NCBI RefSeq assembly: GCF_040958095.1
Contig: NC_091172.1
Span: 25,142,562 to 25,206,561, forward strand
Reading direction: 5' to 3'
Source: Procambarus clarkii
Taxonomy: Eukaryota > Arthropoda > Malacostraca > Decapoda > Cambaridae
DNA: 64,000 nucleotides
The notes under the pieces were generated by a model. The model was given only the letters and a program-made list of their open reading frames with translations, was not told the DNA's origin and did no database searches. Positions 34,367-45,639 of this stretch are shown piece by piece. The number at the start of each line of letters is the position of its first letter. Position 1 is the first letter of the stretch. Made by a program: the position numbers and the translations under genes.

Positions 34367-37145
34367 ATGAGGACCTTCACACTGGTGGTGCTGGCGGTGG
34401 TGGCTCTGACTGCCGCATCGGCTGAGGAAGCAGGGAAGGAGAAGAAAGCGGCTTCAGAGAACGATGGGAAATCCATCACCAAAACTGCCGCCCGGAGGGA
34501 AGACCTCCAAACGACTTGGAAGAGCCCTCAGGTCTACAGTTACAGGTCACCCGCCCAGGGAGCAGGCAGCGGAAGCATCTATCCCTCCAGTTACTATCCC
34601 AGCAACGTCATCCCCTCCAGCTACTATCCCAGCAACGTCATCCCTTCCAGCTACTATCCCAGCAACGGCATCCCCTCTAAGAACCCGTCCATCGTGCCTA
34701 CAGTGTATCCCTACACCCCACGGGTTGGGGACGGGTCACCAGAGGCCTTCACCGCCCGACGAGCCTCCTCCTACACCACTGCAGGGGGCAAGGTCTTCTT
34801 CGCTGAGGGAGTCACCCAGGTCTGTGTGCATTATTTTTCTTAGGTGTGCTTGCGTTGATTAGCCTCAAGCTCCTGAGCCCCACCTTCTAGCTACCAGGAG
34901 GTAGTTGCAATGACTTCCAAACCTCTTAGTCATTTCGTATTCATAACAACATTTAAGCTATGGATGGAGTTGGCCTCTGCATAAATACTTTCTCATTTTC
35001 CACTGCTTTGCGAGTGTGTGGGTGTTTACTTTCCTAACAGTTTTTTATATGACCGAGCTTAAGCTCATGGGGCCCCCGCCTTTCCAGTTGTTGGTCATCT
35101 AATACGACTCTCGTCCCTTTAGTTTTCTGTCATATCCACTCTTAAGACAAGAGATGGTGTAATCCTCTGCTAGATTCCCTTCTGACTGCTCTGATACATA
35201 AGAAGTGTTTCCTTGATTGATTGATAAAGATTAAGCCACCCAAGAGGTGGCATAGGCATGAATAGCCCGTAAGCGTTTCCTTGTATACCTGTGGCTGATC
35301 TGCTTGTCTAACGGCCTCTTTCTTATTCCCATGCTCCCTAGTGTTATCTGGGGAGATATCTCCCGTCACGCAGGGTGCAGTCGCATCTCCACAGATCTCC
35401 AGTATCATCTATTGATACTGGTAATGGCTCAAAAGGGCCACCACTTACCGGTTATTCATGCCCGTGTCACCTTTTGAGTGGCTTAATCTTTATCAATCAT
35501 CAGTGTTATTTATCTAATATAGTTATGCTCCCTGTGCCCCGCCCTGACACGGCGTCGTGCAGCAGGTCGGGTCAGGATGGAACACCGCCACCAGTGAGTT
35601 CCTCGCCCCTTCTTCAGGAGTCTACTTCTTCACCTTTGCTGCCATGTCCGACCGCTACACAAACTTTAGGTGAGTTGCACGCTTATTTATTCACACTTCA
35701 GGTGAGTTACACTCTGGTCTACACACACTTCAGGTGAGTTACACTCTGGTCTACACACACTTCAGGTGAGTTACACTCTAGTTTACACACACTTCAGGTG
35801 AGTTACACTCTGGTCTACACACACTTCAGGTGAGTTACACTCTAGTCTACACACACTTCAGGTGAGTTACACTCTGGTCTACACACACTTCAGGTGAGTT
35901 ACACTCTGGTCTACACACACTTCAGGTGAGTTACACTCTGGTCTACACACACTTCAGGTGAGTTACACTCTGGTCTACACACACTTCAGGTGAGTTACAC
36001 TCTGGTCTACACACACTTCAGGTGAGTTACACTCTGGTCTACACACACTTCAGGTGAGTTACACTCTGGTTTACACACACTTCAGGTGAGTTACACTCTG
36101 GTTTACACACACTTCAGGTGAGTTACACTCGGGTCTACACACACTTCAGGTGAGCTGTTCTCTTTTATTACAAATTCACAAAGGTCTTCAAAGGATGAGC
36201 TTCATTTGTACGAGACCTGGAGAAGCTTTCCCCATAAAGGAACCTAGGACGGGGGGAATAAACATTACTCACAATTATTGTTTGTTTGTCATATTTTTTC
36301 CAAATATGCTGATTGTTTTCAGTTCACCTACCTGCAGATGCTACACATACACGGAATGAGAACTTTCTGACCTCTCTGTACCTCAGCTGATTTTCCAGTT
36401 CTCACCTCTGACCTCCCGTTCGGTATTTTCCCCCTTTACTTGGAATTATTTGTTATTGTCCACCTTATATATTTATTTTTGTATCTTGTACATCTGAATC
36501 ATGTCCCCTCTGGCTCTTCTCTTCTCTTCTCCAGTGCTTAAAGCAGGTCTCTCCGTCTGTTTTCGTAGATCAGTCTTATAATTTCGATATCAGTCTTGTG
36601 CACTGATAACTTCTCAGTCTTATGTTGACCAATCCACATACTAGAAAATGAAGGGACGACAACGTTTCGGTCCGTTCTGGACTATTCTCAAGTCGACCTG
36701 AGAATGGTCCAGGACGGACCGAAACGTCGTCGTCCCTACATTTTCTAGTGTGTGGATTGGTCAACATACTTCAGCCACGTTATTGTGACTCGTCGCCTTC
36801 TCAATCTTATATTTGTGTTTTACAGGAACCCAAGCTGGGTTCCTGTTTGGCGCCGCATACCCGAGTACTGACCTGACATAGGCTGTGTATGCATATAGGA
36901 ACACTTGCTGCTGCAGCGCCGATACAAATATCTTACCCCCGTGTTGCAGGGTGAGTCTGATCCACAACGGTGCGGAGGTGGTGAGCGCCTACGGCGACGC
37001 CGACGGGTACCAGATGGGCAGCCAGAGCGCCGTCATCCGCCTCAACGCTGGAGATCGAGTCTACCTCCAGCTCCAGGAAGGACGACTCTATGACGTGTCT
37101 TCTTCCAGGGCCTATAACTCTTTCTCCGGCTTCAAGGTCCTCTGA
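34367..37145 (+). CDS. Secreted C1q-domain protein, three coding exons
   Basis: Coding exons 34367-34819, 35563-35669 and 36950-37145 join to 251 residues. The first exon follows a TTTCAG acceptor at 34349-34354, so at least one 5' UTR exon lies upstream. Residues 1-19 (MRTFTLVVLAVVALTAASA) form a signal peptide cleaved after ASA. Residues 73-101 hold three copies of a Tyr/Pro/Ser repeat (SSYYPSN-I-P). A C1q domain spans about 126-251, with AFTARRASS, GSGWNTATSEFLAPSSGVYF, FTFAAM, IHNGAEV and the C-terminal YNSFSGFKVL. C1q-domain proteins are secreted, usually trimeric, and in invertebrates often act as pattern-recognition proteins; there is no collagen region here. Splice phases are 0 and 2. 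The middle exon has a tandem CAGCAG acceptor. Intron 2 starts with a 32-bp minisatellite and contains a palindromic element. Role in immunity is inferred from the family only. Confidence 0.88.
35205..35275 (-). repeat. Short dispersed repeat
   Basis: Minus-strand copy of the gggctattcatgcc / gtggcttaatctttatcaatc repeat, within C1q intron 1. A plus-strand copy follows at 35444-35500, giving a loose inverted pair. The surrounding 35060-35440 also contains a LINE family C-like minus-strand relic. Confidence 0.6.
35693..36160 (+). repeat. 32-bp minisatellite made of splice-donor-like units, 15 copies
   Basis: Each unit contains acttcaggtgagttacactc then tggtctacacac. The perfect 5' splice consensus CAG|GTGAGT occurs in 14 units and CAG|GTGAGC in the last. 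The array starts 24 bp after the real donor TTTAG|GTGAGT of C1q coding exon 2 (35669/35670), whose first intron bases look like a diverged unit. Confidence 0.95.
36380..36623 (-). mobile_element. LINE relic interrupted by palindromic element
   Basis: The minus strand contains a segment reading like STGEEKREEPEGT, matching the TLEEKRxRGDMI region of LINE RTs; it continues at 36811 after the inserted element. Confidence 0.5.
36624..36796. mobile_element. Palindromic element, 173 bp (non-autonomous Penelope-like derivative?)
   Basis: A near-perfect palindrome with arms actagaaaatgaagggacga and its complement, and a core gtcctggaccattctcaag-type sequence facing its inverse. An asymmetric tail acgttattgtgactcgtcgc follows. 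Flanked by a 14-bp target duplication, cttctcagtcttat (36610-36623) and cttctcaatcttat (36797-36810). The same element with the same ends is at 57808-57977, and its two halves match the two ends of the Penelope-like element at 43460-45335. Confidence 0.85.
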
Positions 37146-37250
37146 GGGAAGTTGCTCTATGACTTATGCACCTTCTCTTAGATGTATGTTTAACCACTCT
37201 ATAAATCCATCAATATTTGTATCACACCTTGTATGTATGTACGTTACCTG

Positions 37251-37256
37251 AATAAA
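37251..37256 (+). terminator. Poly(A) signal AATAAA of the C1q gene
   Basis: AATAAA lies 106 bp after the TGA stop at 37143-37145, in an AT-rich 3' UTR. Confidence 0.75.
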
Positions 37257-37269
37257 TATTTTGTTTCAC

Positions 37270-37879
37270 TTGTCCTCGTCATGTCTAGGACCTCCACTAT
37301 TATATTCGTCTAGATTGATATTGAGGAGCTTTACCGGCATGGGGAGAGACAGTACCTGATGCTAGAATGACTGTGCAGCACATGGGAAGAATATTAGGAC
37401 AGACTAAGATATGGGATTTGAAGACGGAGTGAAGGAACGATGCCCAACCACTCCGATATCGGGGATCGAAATCCGACCCTTCAAGAAGTGGGGCCGTCAC
37501 TGTACCGATCTCTTTAAGTGGATTGACATTGAAGGTTGTGTGGAACACCACCTTATCTTCCAGATATCTGCCACCTTCAAGAAAATTACCGATAGAACAA
37601 GACATCACTTTTTCACTAGTGTTGCAAAATGTTGCCTCAAAAGTTCGTGTAGGGTATTAATGACCCAGTTTTGGGTGCTTTCCAAAGTAGTTTCACTTTA
37701 TAAAATTATGACAGATTGGTTTGAAAAATACTGAACAATTTTTAGATACAAGTTGGTTAAATAATTTGCAACTCTTGTTTGCCTGTTTGCAAATTTCATT
37801 CGTATGGCGCATTTGAAGAGTTACAATAACGTGTTCTCGTACATATTCCGGAATATGTGTTCCATTTTCAATTTTATCA
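37270..37879. other. Intergenic, no recognised feature
   Basis: Two overlapping frames of about 100 codons on opposite strands lack family resemblance. Confidence 0.4.
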
Positions 37880-38105
37880 ACAGTTTCGTTGCAAACGATT
37901 TACGTATTATTGCACAACGTGTCCCCTAGAATAATACATCGCATTTTTAAGTCAAAATCCTCAACGGACAAAATATGATGTACTATAAATCATAGCGGCT
38001 CACAAACATTCACGTTTTCTATGAGTGGATTGCTAGGTTAGATTCGGGTGTTTAAGTACACCATTTTCTGTCCGTTATGGCAACTCGAGAGGACGGGCTC
38101 TATTG
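37880..38105 (+). repeat. Dispersed repeat, paired with 28120-28365
   Basis: Same block order as the first copy, including catagcggctcacaaacatt and caccattttctgtccgttat, then gaggacgggctc. Confidence 0.6.
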
Positions 38106-38605
38106 TAACCCTGAATAAATGGCATATATGAACATTAGGTACAAGTTGTGTTTATCATTGACATACTTTACAAGTCTCTATGTCTCCCCGATTAGGATAC
38201 CTTGATTTTGTCAGCCTTATTCCTGGTGTTTACCTATTCTTTTGAATGGTTTCCGTTAATTATATTAATATTTATAATATAATTTATATTGTCAGATATG
38301 CCTCACAGTATAGAACATATTTAGTTCACAATTAATGTTACTAAAGTATTTAATGTACATGAGAAATAGGTTATTTCTTCAATGTAGGTGCAAGTCTCTA
38401 GCCTAATAGAGTGCCGTTTAGTATTTTGGAGCTTGAAAATTATTCTGTGTGTGTATATTAATGCTCTTTGAATTTGAATATTATTGTAGAAGGCGCTAGT
38501 GAAGGAAAGGTGGTTCTGGGAGGAGCTTCACATATGATCAGACCGGAAGGTCTTTCCTGAGATAAAGGCTGGTGTTCCGGGTTGGTTCCTTTGTCTAGAG
38601 AAGTT

Positions 38606-39345
38606 CTTCCCTGAGCCTAACCTTGCCCCTGGCTTGTGAAGCTCTTCCCTGAATCAAACCTTGCCCCTGGCTTGTGAAGCTCTTCCCTGAATCAAACCTT
38701 GCCCCTGGCTTGTGAAGCTCTTCCCTGAATCAAACCTTGCCCCTGGCTTGTGAAGCTCTTCCCTGAATCAAACGTTGCCGCTGGCTTGTGAAGTTCTTCC
38801 CTGAATCAAACGTTGCCGCTGGCTTGTGAAGCTCTTCCCTGAATCAAACGTTGCCCCTGGCTTGTGAAGCTCTTCCCTGAATCAAACCTTGCCCCTGGCT
38901 TGTGAAGTTCTTCCCTGAATCAAACGTTGCCCCTGGCTTGTGAAGCTCTTCCCTGAATCAAACGTTGCCCCTGGCTTGTGAAGCTCTTCCCTGAATCAAA
39001 CGTTGCTCCTGGCTTGTGAAGCTCTTCCCTGAATCAAACCTTGCCCCTGGCTTGTGAAGTTCTTCCCTGAATCAAACGTTGCCCCTGGCTTGTGAAGCTC
39101 TTCCCTGAATCAAACGTTGCCCCTGGCTTGTGAAGCTCTTCCCTGAATTAAACGTTGCCCCTGGTTTGTGAAGCTCTTCCCTGAATCAAACCTTGCCCCT
39201 GGCTTGTGAAGTTCTTCCCTGAATCAAACGTTGCCCCTGGCTTGTGAAGCTCTTCCCTGAATCAAACCTTGCCCCTGGCTTGTGAAGTTCTTCCCTGAAT
39301 CAAACCTTGCCCCTGGCTTGTGAAGTTCTTCCCAGAGCCAGAAGA
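38606..39345 (+). repeat. 38-bp minisatellite, about 19 copies
   Basis: Unit core cttccctgaatcaaacgttg then cccctggcttgtgaagct, with common variants aaccttg and gaagttc. Confidence 0.96.
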
Positions 39346-40015
39346 CCCTACATAGCAGGTGTTCTCATTTCCCTATATTCATGCATCAAATCTTGGCATT
39401 GCTCCTGAAATTTGTCAAGTTCATAACTTGAACACTTCTTATCTGATTTGTCTGTTATGGAATTTATTTTGTACGTGATACCCAACTGTTTAGTACACAG
39501 AGTACCTTAAAGTTTCTTTTATTCTAGGATAAGATTTTGAGAAGTTAAGATTAAAAGAAAAAGATTGCCGACAATGGTACAGTAGTTATAGTGGTGATGT
39601 TTGTTCTTTTAAACATTCACTAAATCAATGTGTAGTGGCGTATGTAAAGCATGCAAATGTTGTAATGTATTCTGTACATTGATGCATATTAAGAGCTGTA
39701 TTTCCTGAAATATGATAACATTAAAAATATGCAAACATTAACTTTTACAAAATAAAAATATCCTGAGACTATTTTTTTTAATCCTATTGAAAAGAAATCA
39801 AAGTGCAACGAAAAATTAAATATATTTAGGCTATCTTGTTTAATCCTGTTGAAATGAAATCAAGGTGCAAACTGTGAATGTATTGACTGAAGCACTTGTT
39901 CTCTGATGGGAATTGACATTAAGTACCACCGGTAAGTGGCCGTTACAAATAACGGACGATTACTGTATTGTCTCGACTGTGATGGGTTAACGAACGTTGA
40001 ACAGCGCAGTCAATA
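39346..40015. other. Intergenic, no recognised feature
   Basis: AT-rich; contains a short duplication of the type cctattgaaaagaaatcaa/cctgttgaaatgaaatcaa (39782 and 39845). Confidence 0.45.
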
Positions 40016-40039
40016 CAAATATTTTATATGCGGTGACCA

Positions 40040-40520
40040 GAGATATTATGCAGATGGCTGTGTTGTTAAGCAGAGATATTATGCTTAGCCTAATAGAGTG
40101 CCGTTTAGTAGACCGGTATTTAGACTAATAGTAATAGTTTAGTATTTAGACTAATAGTAGTGCCGTTTTTAGTAACCACTCAACCAACCATTTGTGGTTG
40201 GTTGAGTGGTTAGCCAGAGATATTATATGTTGTTAGTTGTAATGTTAACCACAGATACTATATGTTGTTGGCGGTGTTGTTAACCACTGAGACTACGTTG
40301 TTGACTGTGTTGTTAATCGCAGATGCTGTTGTTGGTTGTGTTAACCACTGATGCTATGTTGCTGGTTGTGTTGTTAACAACTGATACTACGTGGGGTGGC
40401 TGTGGTAGCTAGAGACACTATGTTGTTGGCTGTGTTGTTAACCACATTACTATGTTTCTGACTGTTTTTAGCCATAGATACTATATTGTAGCCTGTGTTG
40501 TTTGCTAGAGATACTATTTA
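40040..40520 (+). repeat. Degenerate tandem repeat
   Basis: Loosely periodic units containing tgttgttaaccac and agatactatgttgttgg, 35-50 bp apart, strongly diverged. Confidence 0.6.
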
Positions 40521-40534
40521 CCTGGGGGCCATCT

Positions 40535-40990
40535 TTTCTCTATATAGTGGCCTCGACGAGGACAGGAAGCTGGAGGCTTGATAAAAGTCCCCCTATTTTT
40601 CGTAATGCTTTTTTACAACTAGATTTGAAACTGAATTAATGCCTTGGCTTTTACAGCTTCGGCGGGTAGGCGGTTCCAAGATTTTGGAACCGTGATGAGT
40701 TAAAAAGCATCTCCTATTTTCTGTCCTACGTTGTTGCTTCTTGAGTTTGAAGCTGTTGCCCCTTGTATGTGTTATTTTTACCGTTTAAAAAAGTGATCAG
40801 GATTAAAATCCTTCAACTTGGTCAGTATTTTAAGTTACGATGAGCTCAACACTGTCATGTCTAGTTTCCACTGATGTTAGTCCTGCGGCTCTCAACTGTT
40901 CCTGGTATGAGAGTCGACTTAATTCTGCGATGATTTGTGTCGCTCTGCATTGCACTTTCTCCAAACGGGGACGCGCCAGAGATTTGAACA
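40535..40990 (-). mobile_element. LINE family B, C-terminal coding part and tail
   Basis: The minus strand reads EKVQCRATQIIAELSRLSYQ, then EQLRAAGLTSVETRHDSVEL, and later PKSWNRLPAEAVKAKALIQF, with stops between. Its 3' tail includes cctcgacgaggacaggaagc (as seen on plus). Closely related to 45640-46170. Confidence 0.8.
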
Positions 40991-41079
40991 GCTAAATAAC
41001 CACTTTCTTTTACTTGAAGTCAAAGGTTCGTTTAATTCCTGATTTTTGTTAATGCAGCTTCCCCCTTACTGTGCAACTT

Positions 41080-41765
41080 TCAATTACTAGTGGATTTTGA
41101 CTCCTAGGTATTTGTTCTTCTTCGCAAATCTACCGCATGTGTTGATTTTATTGTTTTGATGTGCACTGTTATGTCTCATATATGCAAGGTGAGGTAAAGG
41201 AAAAGCATTGCCAGACATGTGGTTTTATTGAGCAAATAATTACATTATAGTTACATCCTGCAATAACACAAGCCATATAATATACAATACTTATAATGAA
41301 TAAACAGTGCTTAAACTATATATAATAATAAGCCAACTGCACATGACTAAAGCTAGAACAAAAAGAAATTAAACTAGGAGTTAACATTCAACTAACCTGT
41401 ACACAGGCACGACACAGCTGATCTGACAAAAAGAAGTCAGTCAAGCGAGCATCCAAACAAAACAGTCAAGCGAGCATCCATCCAGGTACAATAATATAAT
41501 AACACTTACTACACAAGGTCTTGCATTTTTCAATATTAAAAGTATTTACCTGTCTTTCGACCATTTGTGCAATTCAAATAGATCGTTTTGTAAGCCCTCA
41601 GTATAATTTTTCACTTCCTATTTTACACTAGATCTTAGTGTCACCTGCAAATTTGATGATAAAAAGTATGTCCATGTTGCGGTTTTTATACTAGATCGTT
41701 CACTGTAAGATGGTGAATGATTCCATCCATTAGGATTCTCTCCGTGAGCTTGCAGAGACTATTGC
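41080..41765 (-). mobile_element. LINE RT relic with mutated catalytic box
   Basis: Around 41630-41665 the minus strand reads IIKFAGDTKI, equivalent to KFADDTKI at 33121-33155 but with the first Asp replaced by Gly. RT-like text continues on both sides with interruptions (41200-41530 is unassigned). Confidence 0.55.
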
Positions 41766-41959
41766 CTGTGTTGTTAGCCAGAGATGCCGTTAGCTGCCCA
41801 TGCAATGATGCAAGTGTCTGTCAATCACCCGCCTGACGCAAGATGACTTAACCATCTGCAGAGACGTCTGCCACAGCTAAGACAAGCCCTCCTATCACAT
41901 CATAATCCACTCAACTGTCGGCCAGCCTCTGGTGTTTGCACCAGTACCACAATTACAGA

Positions 41960-42380
41960 CTATAAGGTCTAAGACCTGAGAGAAGTACATACTCCCCTAC
42001 GGTATTGTTATTCTATAAACAAACTTAACGTAACTAAACTTAACCTAACTCACCCCAACTTAACATAACCTAACTCACCCCAACCTAACCTAACCCAACT
42101 TCATCTATGTTAATTTATCCCAATCTAACCTAACATAACTTAACCCAACTCATCCCAACCAAACCTAACCTAGCCTAGTCTAGCCTAATTTTACATAATC
42201 TTGGCCAGCCTAACAAGACTTAACTCAACCCAACCTAACATAATTTCTTTCAACCTAACCTAACCTACCGTAACCTAACTTACTCTACTCTCTACTCTAA
42301 CGAAAATAAGATGTAAACATTTGATATGATGCGACGTCACTGTGGCGTCATTCACGTCGTCACAGGTTTTAAATCCTACT
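41960..42380 (+). repeat. Dispersed repeat with AACCTAAC tracts and GACGTCA motifs
   Basis: Order: agacctgagagaagtacata, about 250 bp of degenerate CCTAA-rich sequence, aataagatgtaaacat, gcgacgtcactgtggcgtca, then caggttttaaatcct. Same order as 19715-20060. Confidence 0.7.
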
Positions 42381-43459
42381 ACAAATAGTTCAAGACAAGT
42401 GATCAAGCAGGCGCTGCTTGATCTCTTAGTGGCCAAAGGCACTACACAAGCATGTCGCCTCTTGTTTCGTTAGTATAGACTAAGGAGAAAGAGGTATAGA
42501 AAAGGGAGTGGATGATAGAATGTACGTAATAAGAACGTGTCTAAGATGAACTTGATACATTCATGTAAATTAATTGGCAAACATGAATATTGAGCATGAT
42601 ATTTATGGCGGCTCCAGGCATGGCAGGGACTCATCCCAGAAGAGATTTGTACGTCCAGCCTTCATCAGAATTTTCAAACAAACGAACACTTATCTTTCCC
42701 AAGATGTAAGGATGATCAGAGTGCGGGGTTTGTAATAGTAATCTGCCTGCAGGTTACGGTTAAGGCTGCAGGTTAAGATAAAAACTAAAAACTACCTAAT
42801 AAACTCCATGTAGCCTACCTTACCCCTAAATGTCAACCCATGTCTTATTATTGTAATCAATGCTGTTTGTTGACCAACTTGTATAATTGCTATTCTCTGC
42901 CTTGTTCCCCCCCCCTTTTTTTTATTTTTTATTATTTTTTCAACGCAACACACCATACACCATAAAATACCATGCCCAAGATTACCAACCGAGTGCCGGC
43001 AGGGCACTCTATGCTTAAAACAATGAGGATGGAATTGAACTTGCAGAGTATTGGGGATATAATTCCAGAGATAAATGTAGCTCCGGCGATTAGATTACTG
43101 AGAGGCGGGGAAGCTAATGAATTAATCCTCTTCAAAAGGTGGGAAGAAATGAACACTGTTAAAGTATAATAAGAGAGCATATGTGAGATCCTTATGTTCT
43201 AATGTTACAAAGTATGATGTCTTTCAAGAATGTATTGTATCGCCAAAGACACAACACCGTCATGGGAGGAATGTAACGTAGATGTAGTAAATATTCCATC
43301 TATTTTCTTCCATGACGAGTTTTCAAACTCTGAAATTTGCCACTGTTTGTGTATTCACTGAGAAGCAATAGCCTCTTGCACACAGACTCCCAACATTTGA
43401 ACAGGGGCAGTCCACTGTTAAATTTATTTTAACGGTGCTTCTTACTCAACACTTTTGCT
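42381..43459. other. Intergenic, no recognised gene
   Basis: A 65-codon plus-strand frame at 42972-43169 and its antisense shadow show no family resemblance. A C/T homopolymer lies at 42907-42930. Confidence 0.4.
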
Positions 43460-43504
43460 ATGATGACCAAACCACACGTCACAAAGTGGAGAAATGACGT
43501 TTCG

Positions 43505-44877
43505 GTCGTCTTAGTACAACTCCCGTACATATATGCTCCTCTGATTTCTAACCCTTTGGATCGCCTTAAAACTTCCTTCAACCTCAAACTAAGACAGCTC
43601 TCTAATCTTTGTCCACCTGACTTCGATCTAATAAAACGTTACCGTGTCATTTGTCTTTCTCTTCCTTATTTGTACGGTCTTCCTAAGACTCATAAACCAG
43701 GTGTAAACCTTCGTTCTATCATTTCTTCTTGGCTTGCCAAAATTCCCTCTCCTTATCTTGGTACTTTTTTCCTGTCATATCCGTTACTCTCAGACCTTCG
43801 TAGAAAGACTGCGCCTTCAACCTTCCTATAAGATGCTTAGTCGTGATGTCGACTCTCTGTTTACTAATGTTCCCCTTGAAGACGTTTTCTCTTTCCTTAG
43901 TCAGCAGGCGACCGAGGGCCTTCTTCTTCTCCCGCTTCCCACTGACGTTTTCCTCGAACTCATCAGACTGTGTTGACTCTAACTCCTTCTCTTACAATGG
44001 AAAATACTTCTCTCAAACTTTCGGTGTCGCTATAGATTCCCCTCTCTGCCCTGTTCTTGCCCATCTCTATACTAATAATTAATGAACTATATGGAGTATA
44101 GTTCATAGGATACTCTCTGTCCGGTTTCTCTTTTACTGTTTACTGCAAATTTATGCACAGTAGTATGTACATTCACTTCTTTTCCAACCATCCTCCTTCT
44201 GTTAAGAAAAGTGTTCTCGCCTCTCTCTCCCACGCGCTCTACGTATCTTAGTTTCTTGATTCTGAATTTTTTTTATTTGCAAATCTTTCTCTCGCCTTGG
44301 ATACCCCCTTACATTTCATCAACTATGCTTGTTCTCAAGCTAAACGTAATTTATTTCATCCCAAACCTATTTTCAACTCTAGTACCACTGTGCTCTGCCT
44401 TCCCTTCACATCTAAACTCAAAAATATCACTAATGCCCTTGGTCCTCTTGATGTTAAGCTCGCCTTTCGACAAACTAACACTCTTTCCTACTGCTATTCC
44501 TGTTTCCAATGCGGCTGGTGTTTTCCAATGCTGCTGATGAAGGGAAGATTTATGGAAAGGAAGATTGATTGATTGATCCTATTTCCTGTTCGTCTTGTCC
44601 TCTCCAATACTTTGGTGAAACTGGCCGTACACTAAATGACAGACTTAAGGAACACAAAAGGAGTGTTAAGTCTGCAGGCACAAACAATGCTCTCTTCTGT
44701 CATGTTAGGGATTCTAATCATCCTATTGATTGGTCTTCTTCTAAAATAATCTTTCCTGCCTCTACTCTTCACAGACGTCATCTTCTTGAATCGGTTCTGA
44801 TACAATACATAACCAACATGAACCTTCGTTCTGGCTTTGTTGTTGTTGACTCATCCCTTTCACAGTTATTCTTACAT
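43505..44877 (+). pseudogene. Penelope-like RT and GIY-YIG endonuclease, frameshifted
   Basis: Successive frames give RT motifs in order: FDLIKRYRVICLSLPYLYGL then PKTHKPGVNLRSIISS (LPKTHK...RPI motif, about 43620-43730); MLSRDVDSLFTNVPLEDVFS (motif A, FDV-SLFTNVPL, 43835-43900); YFSQTFGVAIDSPLCPVLAH then LYTNN (motif B, 44000-44080). The segment that should carry YADD follows with breaks. The last frame, 44569-44880, holds the endonuclease: CSSCPLQYFGETGRTLNDRL then KEHKRSVK, with the YxG-x-T-x(n)-RLxxH pattern. At least three frame changes show it is dead. A different subfamily from the copy at 6377. Confidence 0.85.
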
Positions 44878-44967
44878 TGATCCTATTCTTACGTTTCTCT
44901 TACCTGCTCCTCACCTCACTCTCTTATTTGCTCCTCACCTCACTCTCTTACTCCCTTTTCCTTTTTA

Positions 44968-45180
44968 CGGGCTATTCATGCCCGTGCCACCTCTTGGGTG
45001 GCTTAATCCTTATCGATCAATCAATCTTCCTTTCAATCAGTCTTCCCTTCACTACGGACTCACCATAGCCCTTACTACTTAGAACTTTTTGTTCCAAGCA
45101 GCTGAATCTAAAACAGCAACTCTTCTTATGGGCTATTAATGCGTGTGCCGCTTCTTGGGTAGCTTAATCTTAATCAATCT
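44968..45180 (+). repeat. Two short dispersed repeats and a LINE-B tail
   Basis: gggctattcatgcccgtgcc at 44968 and a diverged copy at 45126, flanking the ctcaccatagcccttactac tail at 45058-45110. Confidence 0.65.
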
Positions 45181-45335
45181 CTTCTGATTGATCAGAAAAT
45201 CAACAATCTCTTCTTTCAATCTCTTCTTCTTGATAATGGTCCAGGACAGACCGGAACATCGTCGCTTCTCCACTTTCTGACGTGTAGTTTGGTCATTATA
45301 TCTTCAGACACGTTACTGTGACGCCTCGTCTGCTT

Positions 45336-45639
45336 GTGCAGTTACTACAATTAGAGGTAACGCTATTTTTAACTATGTCTTCAACTTCTATTTTGTAAAC
45401 CATTTTTCTTTACCATTTGTCTTAACTTTTTCCACAACATTGGGTTAAACTCATCACTGGGTTTCACTGTCATCACTGGTGGATAGTTCATTCCATCAGT
45501 GACACTCCATCCTCTTCCTTACTTTCTTCCCTCTCCGCGTCACTCCCCCCTACTTCATTCCCCACTACTGTTTGCCCTAGCTAACTTTTCTATAGCTTCA
45601 TTTCTCTTGTCGAACATTTTAATAATACTAATATATGAA
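45336..45639. other. No recognisable feature
   Basis: T/C-rich intergenic sequence. Confidence 0.4.

Larger units (their letters stand above)
43460..45335 (+). mobile_element. Penelope-like retroelement, decayed, with inverted terminal sequences
   Basis: The left end (about 43462-43508) reads gaccaaaccacacgtcacaa then gacgtttcggtcg. The right end (about 45236-45335) reads ggtccaggacagaccggaac, then cactttctgacgtgtagttt ggtcat and cgttactgtgacgcctcgtc in sequence. These two ends are inverted relative to each other and correspond to the two halves of the palindromic elements at 36624 and 57808. Between them lies RT plus GIY-YIG coding sequence (43505-44877) and two short dispersed repeats. Confidence 0.8.
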
